From assembly GCA_031551485.1 (NCBI GenBank), contig JAVBNO010000027.1, positions 13,756 through 77,755 of the forward strand: 64,000 nt of DNA, written 5' to 3'. Position numbers and translations under genes: made by a program. Positions 17,012 through 26,426 of this stretch are shown here, in pieces; position 1 is the first letter of the stretch, and each line of letters starts with the position of its first letter. The notes beneath the pieces were generated by a model. The model did not search any database, had not been told where the DNA came from, and saw only the letters and a program-made list of their open reading frames with translations. The stretch is from JAVBNO01 sp031551485. Lineage in GTDB: Bacteria > Bacillota > Clostridia > Oscillospirales > Ruminococcaceae.

Positions 17012-18151
17012 TTAACGGGCAGGACGATCACCGTGGTAAACCCGCATAATCTCCTCATAAATCCTGTCGTTGGCGTCAATGATGGCGATGGAACGGGCAT
17101 TTTGCCCCAGCTCGGCAAGTCGATTAGAGTTCTGGGTCAATTCGGCAACCGTCTGCGCCAACAGCTTTGGCGTCAAGTTTTTCTCTTCGATGACCACGGC
17201 TGCCTGTTTATCTGCCAGCACCATGGCGTTGTGGTATTGGTGGTTTTCCGCCACATTGGGGGAAGGAATTAAAATGGAAGCTCTTCCTGCCGCCTCCAAT
17301 TCGCTGAGAGTGATGGCGCCTGCGCGGCAGATGACCAGATCGGCAGCGGCCAGACAAAGGGGCATATTGTCAATATACTCCCGAATGTCAAGACGGGGGT
17401 TGCCCTCATAGTTGACTCCCTCTTGCTGAAGAAGGCGGGGAAAAAGCTCCACGCCATAACGGCCGGTGGCGTGAATATGATGGATGTGCGGGTCGCGGTA
17501 ATCGGCGGCAATCAGGCCGGACACCGCTTCGTTAATGCACCGTGCGCCCAGGCTGCCGCCAAAGGAAAGGATGCAAATTTGTTCTTTCCCTACCCCCAGC
17601 GCTTTGCGGGCCTCTTCCCGGTTGGCAAAAACAATTTCGCCGCGAATGGGGTTGCCTGTAATGACATAATCGTTCCGGGGGGCCAGATGGCGTTTGGCTT
17701 CTTCCACCGCCAACAACATGCTGTCTACATGCTTGGCCAACATTTTGGTGGTGACACCAGGAAAGGCGTTTTGCTCGTGTGCCACCGTTTTGTAGCCCAT
17801 CTTGGCACCCTGGTACAAAATCGGGCCGCTGACATAGCCGCCTGTGCCCACAATGACATCTGGGTCGAAATTCCGGATGAGCGTGCGGGAACGGCTGCCC
17901 GACAACATAAAACAGCCAATGGACCGAAAATTGTATTTAATATTGAACCAGTTCAGCTGCCGTTGGAATCCCATAATCTCAATGGGCAAAAAAGGAAAGC
18001 CTGCCTGGGGTACCAACCGCGCCTCCATGCCCTTGGGATTACCCGCAATGCGAATATCCGCCTGCGGGTGCCTGCCTTTTATGTAGGCCGCGACAGCCAG
18101 CGCGGGGTTGATGTGCCCCGCCGTACCACCGCAAGCAAATAAAATTTTCAT
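17012..18151 (-). CDS. murG: Lipid II synthase (GlcNAc transferase) MurG
   Basis: 379 aa. The N-terminal glycine loop CGGTAGHINPALAVA and the acceptor-site motif GTGGYVSGPIL are present, as is the second loop SFGGSLGARCINEAV and the donor-binding CRAGAITLSELEAAGRASILIP, followed by HQYHNA. MurG transfers GlcNAc from UDP-GlcNAc to lipid I on the inner membrane face, making lipid II. The stop of ftsW is 11 nt upstream, so the genes are cotranscribed. Confidence 0.97.
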   Translation of the reverse strand: MKILFACGGTAGHINPALAVAAYIKGRHPQADIRIAGNPKGMEARLVPQAGFPFLPIEIMGFQRQLNWFNIKYNFRSIGCFMLSGSRSRTLIRNFDPDVIVGTGGYVSGPILYQGAKMGYKTVAHEQNAFPGVTTKMLAKHVDSMLLAVEEAKRHLAPRNDYVITGNPIRGEIVFANREEARKALGVGKEQICILSFGGSLGARCINEAVSGLIAADYRDPHIHHIHATGRYGVELFPRLLQQEGVNYEGNPRLDIREYIDNMPLCLAAADLVICRAGAITLSELEAAGRASILIPSPNVAENHQYHNAMVLADKQAAVVIEEKNLTPKLLAQTVAELTQNSNRLAELGQNARSIAIIDANDRIYEEIMRVYHGDRPAR

Positions 18152-18162
18152 ATGCCTGCCCC

Positions 18163-19329
18163 CTACTCTTTTTCCAGTACCGCTTGCCGCGAAATAGACA
18201 GCACAACGCCCATTTGGGCCAGCAGCATGAACAGTGATGTGCCGCCGGAGGAAAAGAACGGCAAACTGATGCCTGTATTGGGTACGGTATTGGTGACAAC
18301 CGCGATATTAAGAATGGCCTGCAACCCCACCTGGGCCACAAGGCCCACCGCCAATATGGCGCCAAAACGATCCCGGGATTTGGCGGCCACAACAAAACCA
18401 CGCCAAATGAGCAGCGCAAACAGGATGATGATCAGCACGGCACCCACAAAGCCCAATTCCTCACAGACAATGGAAAATACAAAGTCATTTTGCGGTTCGG
18501 GGATATAGAGATATTTTTGCAGCGAATTGCCGATGCCCACACCCAACAGGCCGCCCGAACCAATGGCATACAACGACTGTAGGGTCTGGAAACCCTTGCC
18601 GGTGGCGTCGGAAAACGGGTCGATCCAATACGCCACACGGCTTGTGGCGTAACTGACCACACCGGGAATCAGCGCCGCCCCCACAACACCGGCGGTAAGC
18701 GCGGCCCCGGCAATACCGAACCATTTAAGATCAGTACCGCCCACGAACATGATGATCAGTCCAATAGTGCAAACCAGCACGGTCGCGGACAGGTGCGGCT
18801 CCAACAAAAGAAGGCCAGAAATGACCGCTAACACAATAGCAAAAGGTAGAATCCCATATTTAGGATCTTTCATCTTGCTATAGTTGATAGAAACAATGTG
18901 GGCAAATAAGAGCACCACGCCGAATTTGGCAATTTCCGAAGGTTGGAAAGTGGTAAAGCCTAAATCAATCCAACGGTGGACGTAATTGCGGGCGGGCATA
19001 AACAAAACCACAATCAGCAGGACAATGCAAACGCCCATCACCGGCCATGCCAATTTGTGAAACCAATGGTAGTCAAAAAAGCTGAGGGCAAACATGGCGG
19101 CAAGGCCCATGACGGCAAATACCAGCTGCCTGCCGATGTAATAATAACTATTGTTTTCATAGTAAAAGGCATAAGCATGGCTGGCCGAGAACATCATCAC
19201 AAGCCCGAAAGCCAACAAAAGCAATACCAATACCAAAAAAGTCAGGTCAATGCCGCCTTTTGCGACAAAGGGGTTTGCCGCCTGGTTCTGAGGCTTGCGT
19301 CCTTTTGGAGGCTGATTATTTTTTTTCAT
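18163..19329 (-). CDS. ftsW: SEDS peptidoglycan glycosyltransferase FtsW/SpoVE
   Basis: 388 aa from the ATG at 19329 with GAGGTGA 5 nt upstream; the frame runs further upstream without a better start. About ten helices, with SEDS marks VMMFSASHAYA, FQPSEIAKFGVVL, PHLSATVLV and NTGISLPFFSSGGTSL. It polymerises glycan strands from lipid II together with the class B PBP. The conserved Asp loop near the large extracellular segment (DPFSDATGKGFQTLQS) is present. It directly follows mraY; murD, which usually separates them, is missing. Confidence 0.95.
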   Translation of the reverse strand: MKKNNQPPKGRKPQNQAANPFVAKGGIDLTFLVLVLLLLAFGLVMMFSASHAYAFYYENNSYYYIGRQLVFAVMGLAAMFALSFFDYHWFHKLAWPVMGVCIVLLIVVLFMPARNYVHRWIDLGFTTFQPSEIAKFGVVLLFAHIVSINYSKMKDPKYGILPFAIVLAVISGLLLLEPHLSATVLVCTIGLIIMFVGGTDLKWFGIAGAALTAGVVGAALIPGVVSYATSRVAYWIDPFSDATGKGFQTLQSLYAIGSGGLLGVGIGNSLQKYLYIPEPQNDFVFSIVCEELGFVGAVLIIILFALLIWRGFVVAAKSRDRFGAILAVGLVAQVGLQAILNIAVVTNTVPNTGISLPFFSSGGTSLFMLLAQMGVVLSISRQAVLEKE

Positions 19330-19370
19330 AAGCTCACCTCGTAACCAAAATGGGGTGTACGCTGAAGACG

Positions 19371-20381
19371 CTATAATATAAATACTGCCCACACAGCCAG
19401 GCCGCCAAACAACGCGGCCACAAAACTGAAGAGCAAGACGATCTGTTTTTCATTGTAGCCGGACATTTCGTAATGGTGGTGGATGGGACTCATCTTAAAA
19501 ATGCGCTTGCCAGTGGTTTTGAAAGAGATAACCTGCAACACCACCGAAGCAAGTTCGCAAATATAAACAATGCCAATGGGAATGAGAAAAGCGGGTAGCC
19601 CGCACCCAAACCCCAAGGCAACCACAAGGCCGCCTAAAAACAGCGAGCCGGTATCCCCCATAAACACTTTAGCGGGGTTAAAGTTCCAAATCAAAAAGCC
19701 CAGACATCCGCCGATCAGCGCCACCGACATAACCGAGCTGCAAACTTGATTAAGCAAAGTACTGATCGCTAAAAAAGCAATGCCGACCACCAATGTGACC
19801 GAAGAGGCCAGGCCGTCGATGCCGTCGGTAAAGTTGACTGCGTTGACCATGCCGCCAATGAGCATAAGTGCCAACGGATAATAGAAAAAGCCCAGATCAT
19901 ATTGTCCTAAAAAGGGCAAAATGACAATTGTGGAGCTGCCGCCTCCTATGTACATCCCCGCCAGGTAGACGGCGCCGATGAGAAGCTGCATCACCAGCTT
20001 TTGCGCAGCAGTCAAGCCCAGGTTCTGCTTCCTGACCACTTTGATATAGTCGTCTACAAAACCGACAAAACCAAAGGCAAGCGCCATCACCAGCCCCAAA
20101 AACATTCGATAAGCCATTGGGCCACCATCCGGCAGACCGGCCACACCGCCCTTTGCCGCCACAAAGCCAAAGCCGACGGCAATGCCAGCTGAAATGCCGA
20201 TGATAAATAAAATGCCGCCCATGGTGGGGGTGCCCTGCTTGGTTTTGTGCCAGGAAGGGCCGATATCTAATATCGTCTGGCCATATTTAAGCCGCCGCAA
20301 AAACGGAATAAACCATATTCCCAATATGGCGGTTAGCCCAAAGCTGACGATTAGCGTGGTTATTGCCCATGCTGCCTGCAT
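19371..20381 (-). CDS. mraY: Phospho-N-acetylmuramoyl-pentapeptide transferase MraY
   Basis: 336 aa, about ten transmembrane helices. Family motifs KQGTPTMGGILFI, FGFVGFVDDYIKV (catalytic Asp pair), NAVNFTDGIDGLA, GFLIWNFNPAKVFMGDTGSL and SPIHHHYE are all intact. MraY moves phospho-MurNAc-pentapeptide from UDP to undecaprenyl phosphate, forming lipid I. It starts 3 nt after the murF stop codon, so translational coupling is likely. Confidence 0.98.
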   Translation of the reverse strand: MQAAWAITTLIVSFGLTAILGIWFIPFLRRLKYGQTILDIGPSWHKTKQGTPTMGGILFIIGISAGIAVGFGFVAAKGGVAGLPDGGPMAYRMFLGLVMALAFGFVGFVDDYIKVVRKQNLGLTAAQKLVMQLLIGAVYLAGMYIGGGSSTIVILPFLGQYDLGFFYYPLALMLIGGMVNAVNFTDGIDGLASSVTLVVGIAFLAISTLLNQVCSSVMSVALIGGCLGFLIWNFNPAKVFMGDTGSLFLGGLVVALGFGCGLPAFLIPIGIVYICELASVVLQVISFKTTGKRIFKMSPIHHHYEMSGYNEKQIVLLFSFVAALFGGLAVWAVFIL

Positions 20382-20384
20382 TGT

Positions 20385-21761
20385 TTACACCTCTTGTCCC
20401 GCTCCATGGGAGCAGGAATAATACCGCTGGATTGTTTCTTCCAGTTGAATGCCCCGGCTGGCCTTAAACCAGATAATGTCGCCGGGCCGGGCGGTTTGGG
20501 CGAGAAAATCGCCCAATTCTGTTTTGCTGCCAAAATGAAGCGCGGCCAGCCCTTTGGCTTTGGCGCCTGTAACGTAACCCGTTGCACCTTCGCCAAAGGC
20601 ATATAGAGCGTCTATTCCCTGTTCCGCCGCAAAGCTGCCAATGTCCAAATGCGCCGCCGCGGAAATGGAGCCCAGCTCCAGCATATCCCCCAATACCGCA
20701 ATTCGTCTGCCGACGCATTGCATGGAGGCCAGGGTACCAATGGCAGCCCGCATGGAGTCGGGGCTGGCATTATAGCAGTCTTCCACCACTGTCACGCCGT
20801 GATATTTCACAATTTTTTGCCGCATGCCGGAAGGGGCATAGTTCGCAAGGGCGGCCGCCGCCTCTTCCGGTGCAATGCCAAGGGTGACACCCGCGCCAAA
20901 GGCAGCCAGCGCGTCCCGCACATTGTGCTTGCCTACCGCCGGAATGGCGGCGGCATAACCTTTCCCATTATACAGGATTTCGAAGTCGGTTTGGGGCGAA
21001 TTCTCAACAATTTTTTGCGCCAATATTTGGCACTTCGGATTATCGATGCCGTATAGAATGACTTGCAGTCGTGGCTCGCAAACATCCTGTAAAAGGTCGT
21101 TATCGCCGCAAAGCAATAATGTGGCGCCGTCTTGCATGCCGGCAGTGATTTCCAATTTGGCCTTGAGGATGTTTTCCCGGGAACCCAGCGCCTCGATATG
21201 GGAAACGCCGACCCAGGTAACCACCCCAACATCGGGCTTTACGGCGCGGGACAGCTCTTCAATTTCACCAAAACCGCTCATACCCATTTCGATCACAGCA
21301 GCCTCTGTGGTGTCATCCAATCGGAAAAGGGTTTTTGGGGTGCCGATTTCATTGTTCAGGTTGCCCTCGGTTTTTAAAGTGTTGTACCGGCTTGTGAAAA
21401 CGGCGGCCATCATCTCTTTGGTGGTCGTCTTGCCGACGCTGCCGGTTATCCCCGCCATCCGCACCTGAAACTGATCCCGATAAACGCCGCCCAGTGCAAT
21501 TAGGGCGCTGCGGGTATTGGCGACATAAATGCTGCGGTCAGGTGGCGTGCCCACATCTCTGCTGACCACGACAGCGGCAGCGCCGGCCGCCAGCGCCTGT
21601 ATCGCAAAGTCGTGCCCGTCAAAGCGTTCGCCAGCCAGTGCCACAAAAAGGCAGCCGGGGGCAATTGCCCGCGTGTCGGTGCACACTTCCGTTATCGCTA
21701 CATCCAAAGCCAGTTTGCAGCCCAGCTTTTCGGACAGTTTTGTCAATGCCAATGGTTTCAT
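20385..21761 (-). CDS. murF: UDP-MurNAc-tripeptide-D-Ala-D-Ala ligase MurF
   Basis: 458 aa. The Mur-ligase fold is complete: N-domain DTRAIAPGCLFVALAGERFDGHDF, ATP loop GITGSVGKTTTKEM, then LNNEIGTPKTL typical of MurF, and the C-domain VVEDCYNASPDSMRAA and VLGDMLELG. It adds D-Ala-D-Ala to the UDP-MurNAc tripeptide in the cytoplasm. It follows murE by 15 nt. Confidence 0.97.
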   Translation of the reverse strand: MKPLALTKLSEKLGCKLALDVAITEVCTDTRAIAPGCLFVALAGERFDGHDFAIQALAAGAAAVVVSRDVGTPPDRSIYVANTRSALIALGGVYRDQFQVRMAGITGSVGKTTTKEMMAAVFTSRYNTLKTEGNLNNEIGTPKTLFRLDDTTEAAVIEMGMSGFGEIEELSRAVKPDVGVVTWVGVSHIEALGSRENILKAKLEITAGMQDGATLLLCGDNDLLQDVCEPRLQVILYGIDNPKCQILAQKIVENSPQTDFEILYNGKGYAAAIPAVGKHNVRDALAAFGAGVTLGIAPEEAAAALANYAPSGMRQKIVKYHGVTVVEDCYNASPDSMRAAIGTLASMQCVGRRIAVLGDMLELGSISAAAHLDIGSFAAEQGIDALYAFGEGATGYVTGAKAKGLAALHFGSKTELGDFLAQTARPGDIIWFKASRGIQLEETIQRYYSCSHGAGQEV

Positions 21762-21776
21762 TGTATTGGTCCTTTC

Positions 21777-23225
21777 CTAGTGTCCCATTTCTTTCAACAG
21801 CCGCTCCACAATCACTTTTTCATCAAAATAGCGAGTTTCTCCTGCCAGCACCTGGTAGTCTTCGTGGCCTTTGCCCGCCAGCAGCAAAATATCCCCCGGT
21901 TCACTGTGGGCTAGTGCCCATTGGATGGCGTCAAAGCGATCTACAATGGCAATATAGGGCTTTCCGCTGTCCACAAGGCCGGGCATTGCGTCGTCAATGA
22001 TGCGTTGGGCGTCCTCGTCCCGGGGGTTGTCGGAAGTGAGGATGACAAAATCAGAGAGTGCGGCGGCGGCCTTGGCCATATGGGGGCGTTTGGTGCGGTC
22101 CCGATTGCCGGCACATCCAAACAGAGTGACAATTCGACCTTTGGCAAATTCCCGAATGGCCGTCAGCACTTTTTCCAGGCCGTCCGGCGTGTGGGCGTAG
22201 TCACGCATAATGGTGACATCCCCAAAAGTGCCCAGCACCTCCGTACGGCCGGTGACACCGGAGCAACTGGTGAGACCCTCGGTCACGGTATCCAGGTCAA
22301 TGCCCAGCGACAGGCAGCATACGGCGGATGCCATGGCGTTAGCCACCGAAAATGCCCCCGGCATTTGCAATTTCATACGGGAAATCATACTGCGGCCCAC
22401 AAAAGCGAAACTGCTGCCCTGGGCGGAAATTTGAATGTTGTGGGCGGTGTAGTCCGCCAAGTCATCTTGAATGGAGTAACTTTGTTTGGCGCAGGAAACC
22501 TCTTGCAGCAGCCGGCGGCCATATTCGTCATCCACATTGATGACGGCCGTTTCGCAAAGATCGAACAGCTTGCGCTTGGCCAAATAGTAGCTTTCCATCG
22601 TTTGGTGATAATCCAGATGATCTTGTGTCAGGTTGGTAAAGACAGCCACTTTAAAGTGACAGCCGTCAATGCGATGTTGATCCAGCCCGTGGGAAGAAAC
22701 TTCCATGACCACATATTCACACCCGGCTTCCACCATGCGCGCCAAAAGGGTATGCAATTGGAAAGGGTCGGGAGTGGTATATTTGGCGGGAATGACCAAG
22801 TCGCCGATAATATTTTGAATGGTACCGATAAGTCCGGTTTTCTTGCCTGCCTGATCCAAAACATGTTTGATCAGATAGCTGCAAGTCGTTTTACCATTGG
22901 TGCCGGTGATACCGATAAAATGAAGTTTTTGGGCGGGATTGTCAAAAAAATTAGCGCAGCAAATCGCATAGCACTGGCGGGTATTGGCCGCCAGAATTTG
23001 CCGGGGCAGCCCTAAATCCCGCTCTACCACAATGGCGGCCGCGCCTTTTGCCAAGGCGTCTTTGGCGTGATCATGGCCGTCGAACCGAGGGCCTTTCACA
23101 CACAAAAATAAGTCCCCATGCCGCAGATGGCGGGAGTCGCAGGATAAACCAGTGATGTCAATTTGAGAAATTGCTTCATCCAAAAGTGTGTGTTCGATGT
23201 TGGAAAGCAGTTTTTGCAAGATCAT
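21777..23225 (-). CDS. murE: UDP-MurNAc-dipeptide:meso-diaminopimelate ligase MurE
   Basis: 482 aa, with GGGAGG ahead of the ATG. The ATP loop GITGTNGKTTCSYLIKH, the carbamylated-lysine region HLDYHQTMESYYLAKRKLF and the C-domain RDYAHTPDGLEKVL are visible. The substrate motif is DNPR (in TSDNPRDEDA), which in known MurE enzymes reads meso-diaminopimelate rather than L-lysine. The cell wall is thus predicted to be of the mDAP type. Confidence 0.96.
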   Translation of the reverse strand: MILQKLLSNIEHTLLDEAISQIDITGLSCDSRHLRHGDLFLCVKGPRFDGHDHAKDALAKGAAAIVVERDLGLPRQILAANTRQCYAICCANFFDNPAQKLHFIGITGTNGKTTCSYLIKHVLDQAGKKTGLIGTIQNIIGDLVIPAKYTTPDPFQLHTLLARMVEAGCEYVVMEVSSHGLDQHRIDGCHFKVAVFTNLTQDHLDYHQTMESYYLAKRKLFDLCETAVINVDDEYGRRLLQEVSCAKQSYSIQDDLADYTAHNIQISAQGSSFAFVGRSMISRMKLQMPGAFSVANAMASAVCCLSLGIDLDTVTEGLTSCSGVTGRTEVLGTFGDVTIMRDYAHTPDGLEKVLTAIREFAKGRIVTLFGCAGNRDRTKRPHMAKAAAALSDFVILTSDNPRDEDAQRIIDDAMPGLVDSGKPYIAIVDRFDAIQWALAHSEPGDILLLAGKGHEDYQVLAGETRYFDEKVIVERLLKEMGH

Positions 23226-23276
23226 GTTGTGCGCTTCCCTCCCGTCAAATAGTGCGAATCTAAGTCCAATTTATTG

Positions 23277-25493
23277 CTAATCCTCCACAGAATGGTCTAC
23301 AAAGTTTACGGTGATTACCGTTCCTGGGTATACTTTGGTGCCGGCAGCATGGCTTTGCTTGACTGCGACAATATTGGGCTGGTTGATGTTGATGCCCACC
23401 ACGCGGATATTAAGCCCGGCATTGGTAATAGCTGTATTCGCTTGCTGGCCGTTCATGCCGGTGACATCCGGCACGGTGACCATGCTGCCCTCGGTGGAGG
23501 CGGCATCGGTAAACAGGATGACCGTACCGCCCCGAGGAATGGGCTGGCCGCTCATTGGAATTTGTGCGATGACACTGCTGCCCTCGCCCAAAATCCGCGC
23601 CTTAAGGCCGCTTTGTGTCAACAGTTGGTTTTCTGCTTCTTCGGCCGTAAGCGTCACCACATTGGGGGTAGTAATGTCCATCTCAGCAATTTCTTTTTCG
23701 GAATATTTGGGTTCGATGCCCATATACGGCAGCACATCGGCCATGATATCTCCCACAACCGGTGCCGCGATGGTAGAACCAAATACATTGGAGACAGATG
23801 GTTCATCCAAGAGCACCAGCACCGCGATTTGCGGATTGTCCGCAGGAGCAAAGCCCACAAAAGACAGGATATTACCTGTTTCTCCGGGGCCAATTTTTTC
23901 CGATGTACCGGTTTTGCCGCCAATGCGGTACCCAGGAATATAGGCGTTTTTACCTGAGCCTTCGGTGACGACTTTTTCGCACAGATAGGCAATCAGCTCT
24001 GACGTATCTTCCGAAACCACCTGCCGCTTGAGAACCGGTTTGGTGGTGGAGATGATATTGCCGTTGGGATCCAGTACCTGCTGCACCAGATAAGGTTCAT
24101 ATAAATACCCGCCGTTCACCGCCGCCGAAACGGCTGTGATCATTTGAAGAGGGGTTACTTTGAAAGTTTGCCCAAAAGAACTGCTCGCCAGACCCCATTG
24201 AGCCAAAATATCCTCGCTGTGGTAGATGCTGGTGGCCTCGCCGGGAAGGTCTATGCCGGTGGGTTCTGTCAGGCCAAAGCCTTCGAAGTTCTTGTAAAAT
24301 GCATGGGCGCCCATGCTCATGCCAATTCTGACAAAAGCCGGATTGCAGGAGTTGCGCATGGCGGCTTCAAAGTCTTGGTGGCCGTGACCCGCCGCCCGCC
24401 AGCAGTGAATTTTTCGCCCGTTCACCTCAATATAGCCCGGGCAGTCAAATGTGCTGTTTACATTGACCGTACCGGCTTCCACCGCACCGGATGCCGTAAT
24501 AATCTTGAAAACCGATCCCGGTTCATAAGGCTCGGTAATCGCTTTGTTCATCCACTGGGTAAATTGTTCGTTTTGCCGCGCCGCCTTGTATTCTTCCGAT
24601 GTCTGGTCGGTGTACTGGCTGAGCCGGGCAATGGCAAAAGGATCCAAAAGTTCCGTGGGATCATTGGGATCAAAATCCGGTTTGTCTGCCATCGCCAAAA
24701 TGGCGCCGGTATTGACATCCATGACGATGCCCACCGCGCGGTTCTTCACATTATGTTCCGCCACCGCCGTGGCTAAATGCTTCTCGACAAAATGCTGGAT
24801 GCCTTCGTCAATGGTCAGCACCAAGCTATTGCCCGGCGTAGGGTCATACATCTCCTGCTTGCGCATACTCATGTCGGTACCCCGGGCATTTTTCAGCGAG
24901 GCCACCCGCCCCGGGGTGCCGCTCAGCGTCTTGTCATAATAGGCTTCCAGCCCGTAGGCGCCGCCATTTGAATTGACAAAGCCCAGCACCTTGGCCGCAA
25001 AATTTCCGTAAGGATAATATCGTTTTGTGTCCAGTTCCAAATTGATGGCCATTAACTTTTTGTCGCTGGCAAAGGCGGTTACTTTATCGGCTGTTTCCTT
25101 ATCAATTTTAGATTTGACAATTTGGTAGTAACTTGCTTTTTTCTGCCCCAATTCAATAATTTTCTCTTTTGGCACTTCTAAAATATCCGACAGCCCTTCG
25201 GCAATCTGATTCAGCTGTTCCTCATTTTCGATGTCGGCCGGAGAGATGAAGACCGTCCATACATCGCCGCTTTTGGCCAATATTTTTCCATTGGCGTCGT
25301 AAATGGTACCACGGGGTGCCGGAATGGTGGTGGCGCGCATATGTTGTGCTGTAGCGCGCTGCTGGTAAAATTGTTGATCAATAACCTGAATGCGAAACAG
25401 CTGAACAATTAAAATGCTGCAGCCGACAAAACATAAGATTGACGCGACCACAAACATTCTCAGACGCATGCGATTTCCGGGAGGATTGGCCAT
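23277..25493 (-). CDS. ftsI: Class B PBP, FtsI/SpoVD type, with two PASTA domains
   Basis: 738 aa. One N-terminal transmembrane helix is followed by the dimerisation domain (PAPRGTIYDANGKILAKS). The transpeptidase domain has SxxK (EPGSVFKI), SxN (NSCNPAF) and KTGT (GGKTGTSEKI). Two PASTA repeats end the protein: NVVTLTAEEAENQLL with GQPIPRGGTV, then TVPDVTGMNGQQANTA with GTKVYPGTVITV. Division FtsI and sporulation SpoVD are hard to tell apart by sequence; its place in the dcw cluster favours septal synthesis with FtsW. Beta-lactam target by family. Confidence 0.95.
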   Translation of the reverse strand: MANPPGNRMRLRMFVVASILCFVGCSILIVQLFRIQVIDQQFYQQRATAQHMRATTIPAPRGTIYDANGKILAKSGDVWTVFISPADIENEEQLNQIAEGLSDILEVPKEKIIELGQKKASYYQIVKSKIDKETADKVTAFASDKKLMAINLELDTKRYYPYGNFAAKVLGFVNSNGGAYGLEAYYDKTLSGTPGRVASLKNARGTDMSMRKQEMYDPTPGNSLVLTIDEGIQHFVEKHLATAVAEHNVKNRAVGIVMDVNTGAILAMADKPDFDPNDPTELLDPFAIARLSQYTDQTSEEYKAARQNEQFTQWMNKAITEPYEPGSVFKIITASGAVEAGTVNVNSTFDCPGYIEVNGRKIHCWRAAGHGHQDFEAAMRNSCNPAFVRIGMSMGAHAFYKNFEGFGLTEPTGIDLPGEATSIYHSEDILAQWGLASSSFGQTFKVTPLQMITAVSAAVNGGYLYEPYLVQQVLDPNGNIISTTKPVLKRQVVSEDTSELIAYLCEKVVTEGSGKNAYIPGYRIGGKTGTSEKIGPGETGNILSFVGFAPADNPQIAVLVLLDEPSVSNVFGSTIAAPVVGDIMADVLPYMGIEPKYSEKEIAEMDITTPNVVTLTAEEAENQLLTQSGLKARILGEGSSVIAQIPMSGQPIPRGGTVILFTDAASTEGSMVTVPDVTGMNGQQANTAITNAGLNIRVVGININQPNIVAVKQSHAAGTKVYPGTVITVNFVDHSVED

Positions 25494-25653
25494 AATAAAA
25501 GCTCCATTTCACCGCTTGGGCCAGCGAAATTTTATCGACCCAAGTATATTGAGATGATGGGGAAACCGATACCGCCCTTTGCAAAGGGGGGTAAAAACAA
25601 ACTAAGAGCTAAGACAGTTGCACTTCTTAACCCTTAGCTAATACATTCTTATT

Positions 25654-26133
25654 TTAGTTCAGGTTCAGGTATTCCAATACCCTGTCTTTAAACTCACCAA
25701 GCCGATCGGCAATTCCGGTGCTTTCCTCCGGGATGTCGCGGATGATTTGGTCACTGGCTTGCATATCGATATATGTGACTTGGTATTTTTCAATTTTGGC
25801 CAGCCCCAGCTCACTGGTGGCATATTGTTCCAAACTGCGCAATGAACCTTGGCTTTCGATTAAAGATTGAAGTCTGACTTCCTCACTTTGCAGCACAATA
25901 AGCTGGCTGTTATAAGTACTGATCTGGTCCCCTAGTTCCGACAAAACCACTTGATTGTAAATGCTCAGACAGGCGACCGAAAGAAACACAAGCACACAGC
26001 TTATCATTTTAAAGACTGCCAATTTTTTGCTGGGTAATTTCTTTGTGTTCTTCACCACTCGTAATTCAGGCCTTTGTTTTGGTTGTCTTGGCTCAAATCG
26101 TGCAAGATCATATGCACTGCTTACGCCCGCCAT
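25654..26133 (-). CDS. ftsL: FtsL-like division protein
   Basis: 159 aa, with GAGGGAG before the ATG. A basic cytoplasmic N-terminus (KNTKKLPSKKLAVFK) precedes one transmembrane helix at about residues 42-64, then a leucine-zipper coiled coil (LSELGDQISTYNSQLIVLQSEEVRLQ broken here into its heptads) and the LEQYATSELGLAKIEKYQVTYI segment typical of FtsL/DivIC. Position between rsmH and ftsI supports FtsL. It bridges FtsQ and FtsB and activates FtsW-FtsI. A 421-nt repeat-rich leader precedes it. Confidence 0.85.
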   Translation of the reverse strand: MAGVSSAYDLARFEPRQPKQRPELRVVKNTKKLPSKKLAVFKMISCVLVFLSVACLSIYNQVVLSELGDQISTYNSQLIVLQSEEVRLQSLIESQGSLRSLEQYATSELGLAKIEKYQVTYIDMQASDQIIRDIPEESTGIADRLGEFKDRVLEYLNLN

Positions 26134-26177
26134 AATTTCACTCCCTCGCCTTTACACGATGGCAAAACAAGGGGGGT

Positions 26178-26230
26178 GAATTCGGCGGGGGCGAATGTGA
26201 TTGTGCGTCCTGTGCTGCTCCGCCGAATTC
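26178..26230 (-). other. Hairpin of repeat unit nearest ftsL
   Basis: Perfect 11-bp arms GAATTCGGCGG (26178-26188) and CCGCCGAATTC (26220-26230). On the transcript it directly follows one copy of the motif. Confidence 0.6.
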
Positions 26231-26248
26231 TGTCCTCTCTTTTGCCAC

Positions 26249-26277
26249 ATCGTTTTTCCTTGCTACAGAAAAACGAT
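26249..26277 (-). other. Hairpin of second repeat unit
   Basis: Perfect 10-bp arms ATCGTTTTTC and GAAAAACGAT with a 9-nt loop, following a motif copy on the transcript. Confidence 0.6.
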
Positions 26278-26386
26278 TTTGTCCTGTCCTCTCTTTTGCT
26301 ACCTACCGGCCTTTTGTGAAAGCCGATATATTGCTGTCAAAAGTTCTGTCCTCTCTTTTGCCCCATCGCCCATCTCACGAGGGCCC

Positions 26387-26426
26387 CCCGCCGGTATATC
26401 CGTTTGCTGCCGGATACACCGGCGGG
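26387..26426 (-). other. Strong hairpin of fourth repeat unit
   Basis: 16-bp arms CCCGCCGGTATATCCG (26387-26402) and CGGATACACCGGCGGG (26411-26426) with a single mismatch or wobble and an 8-nt loop. Confidence 0.65.
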
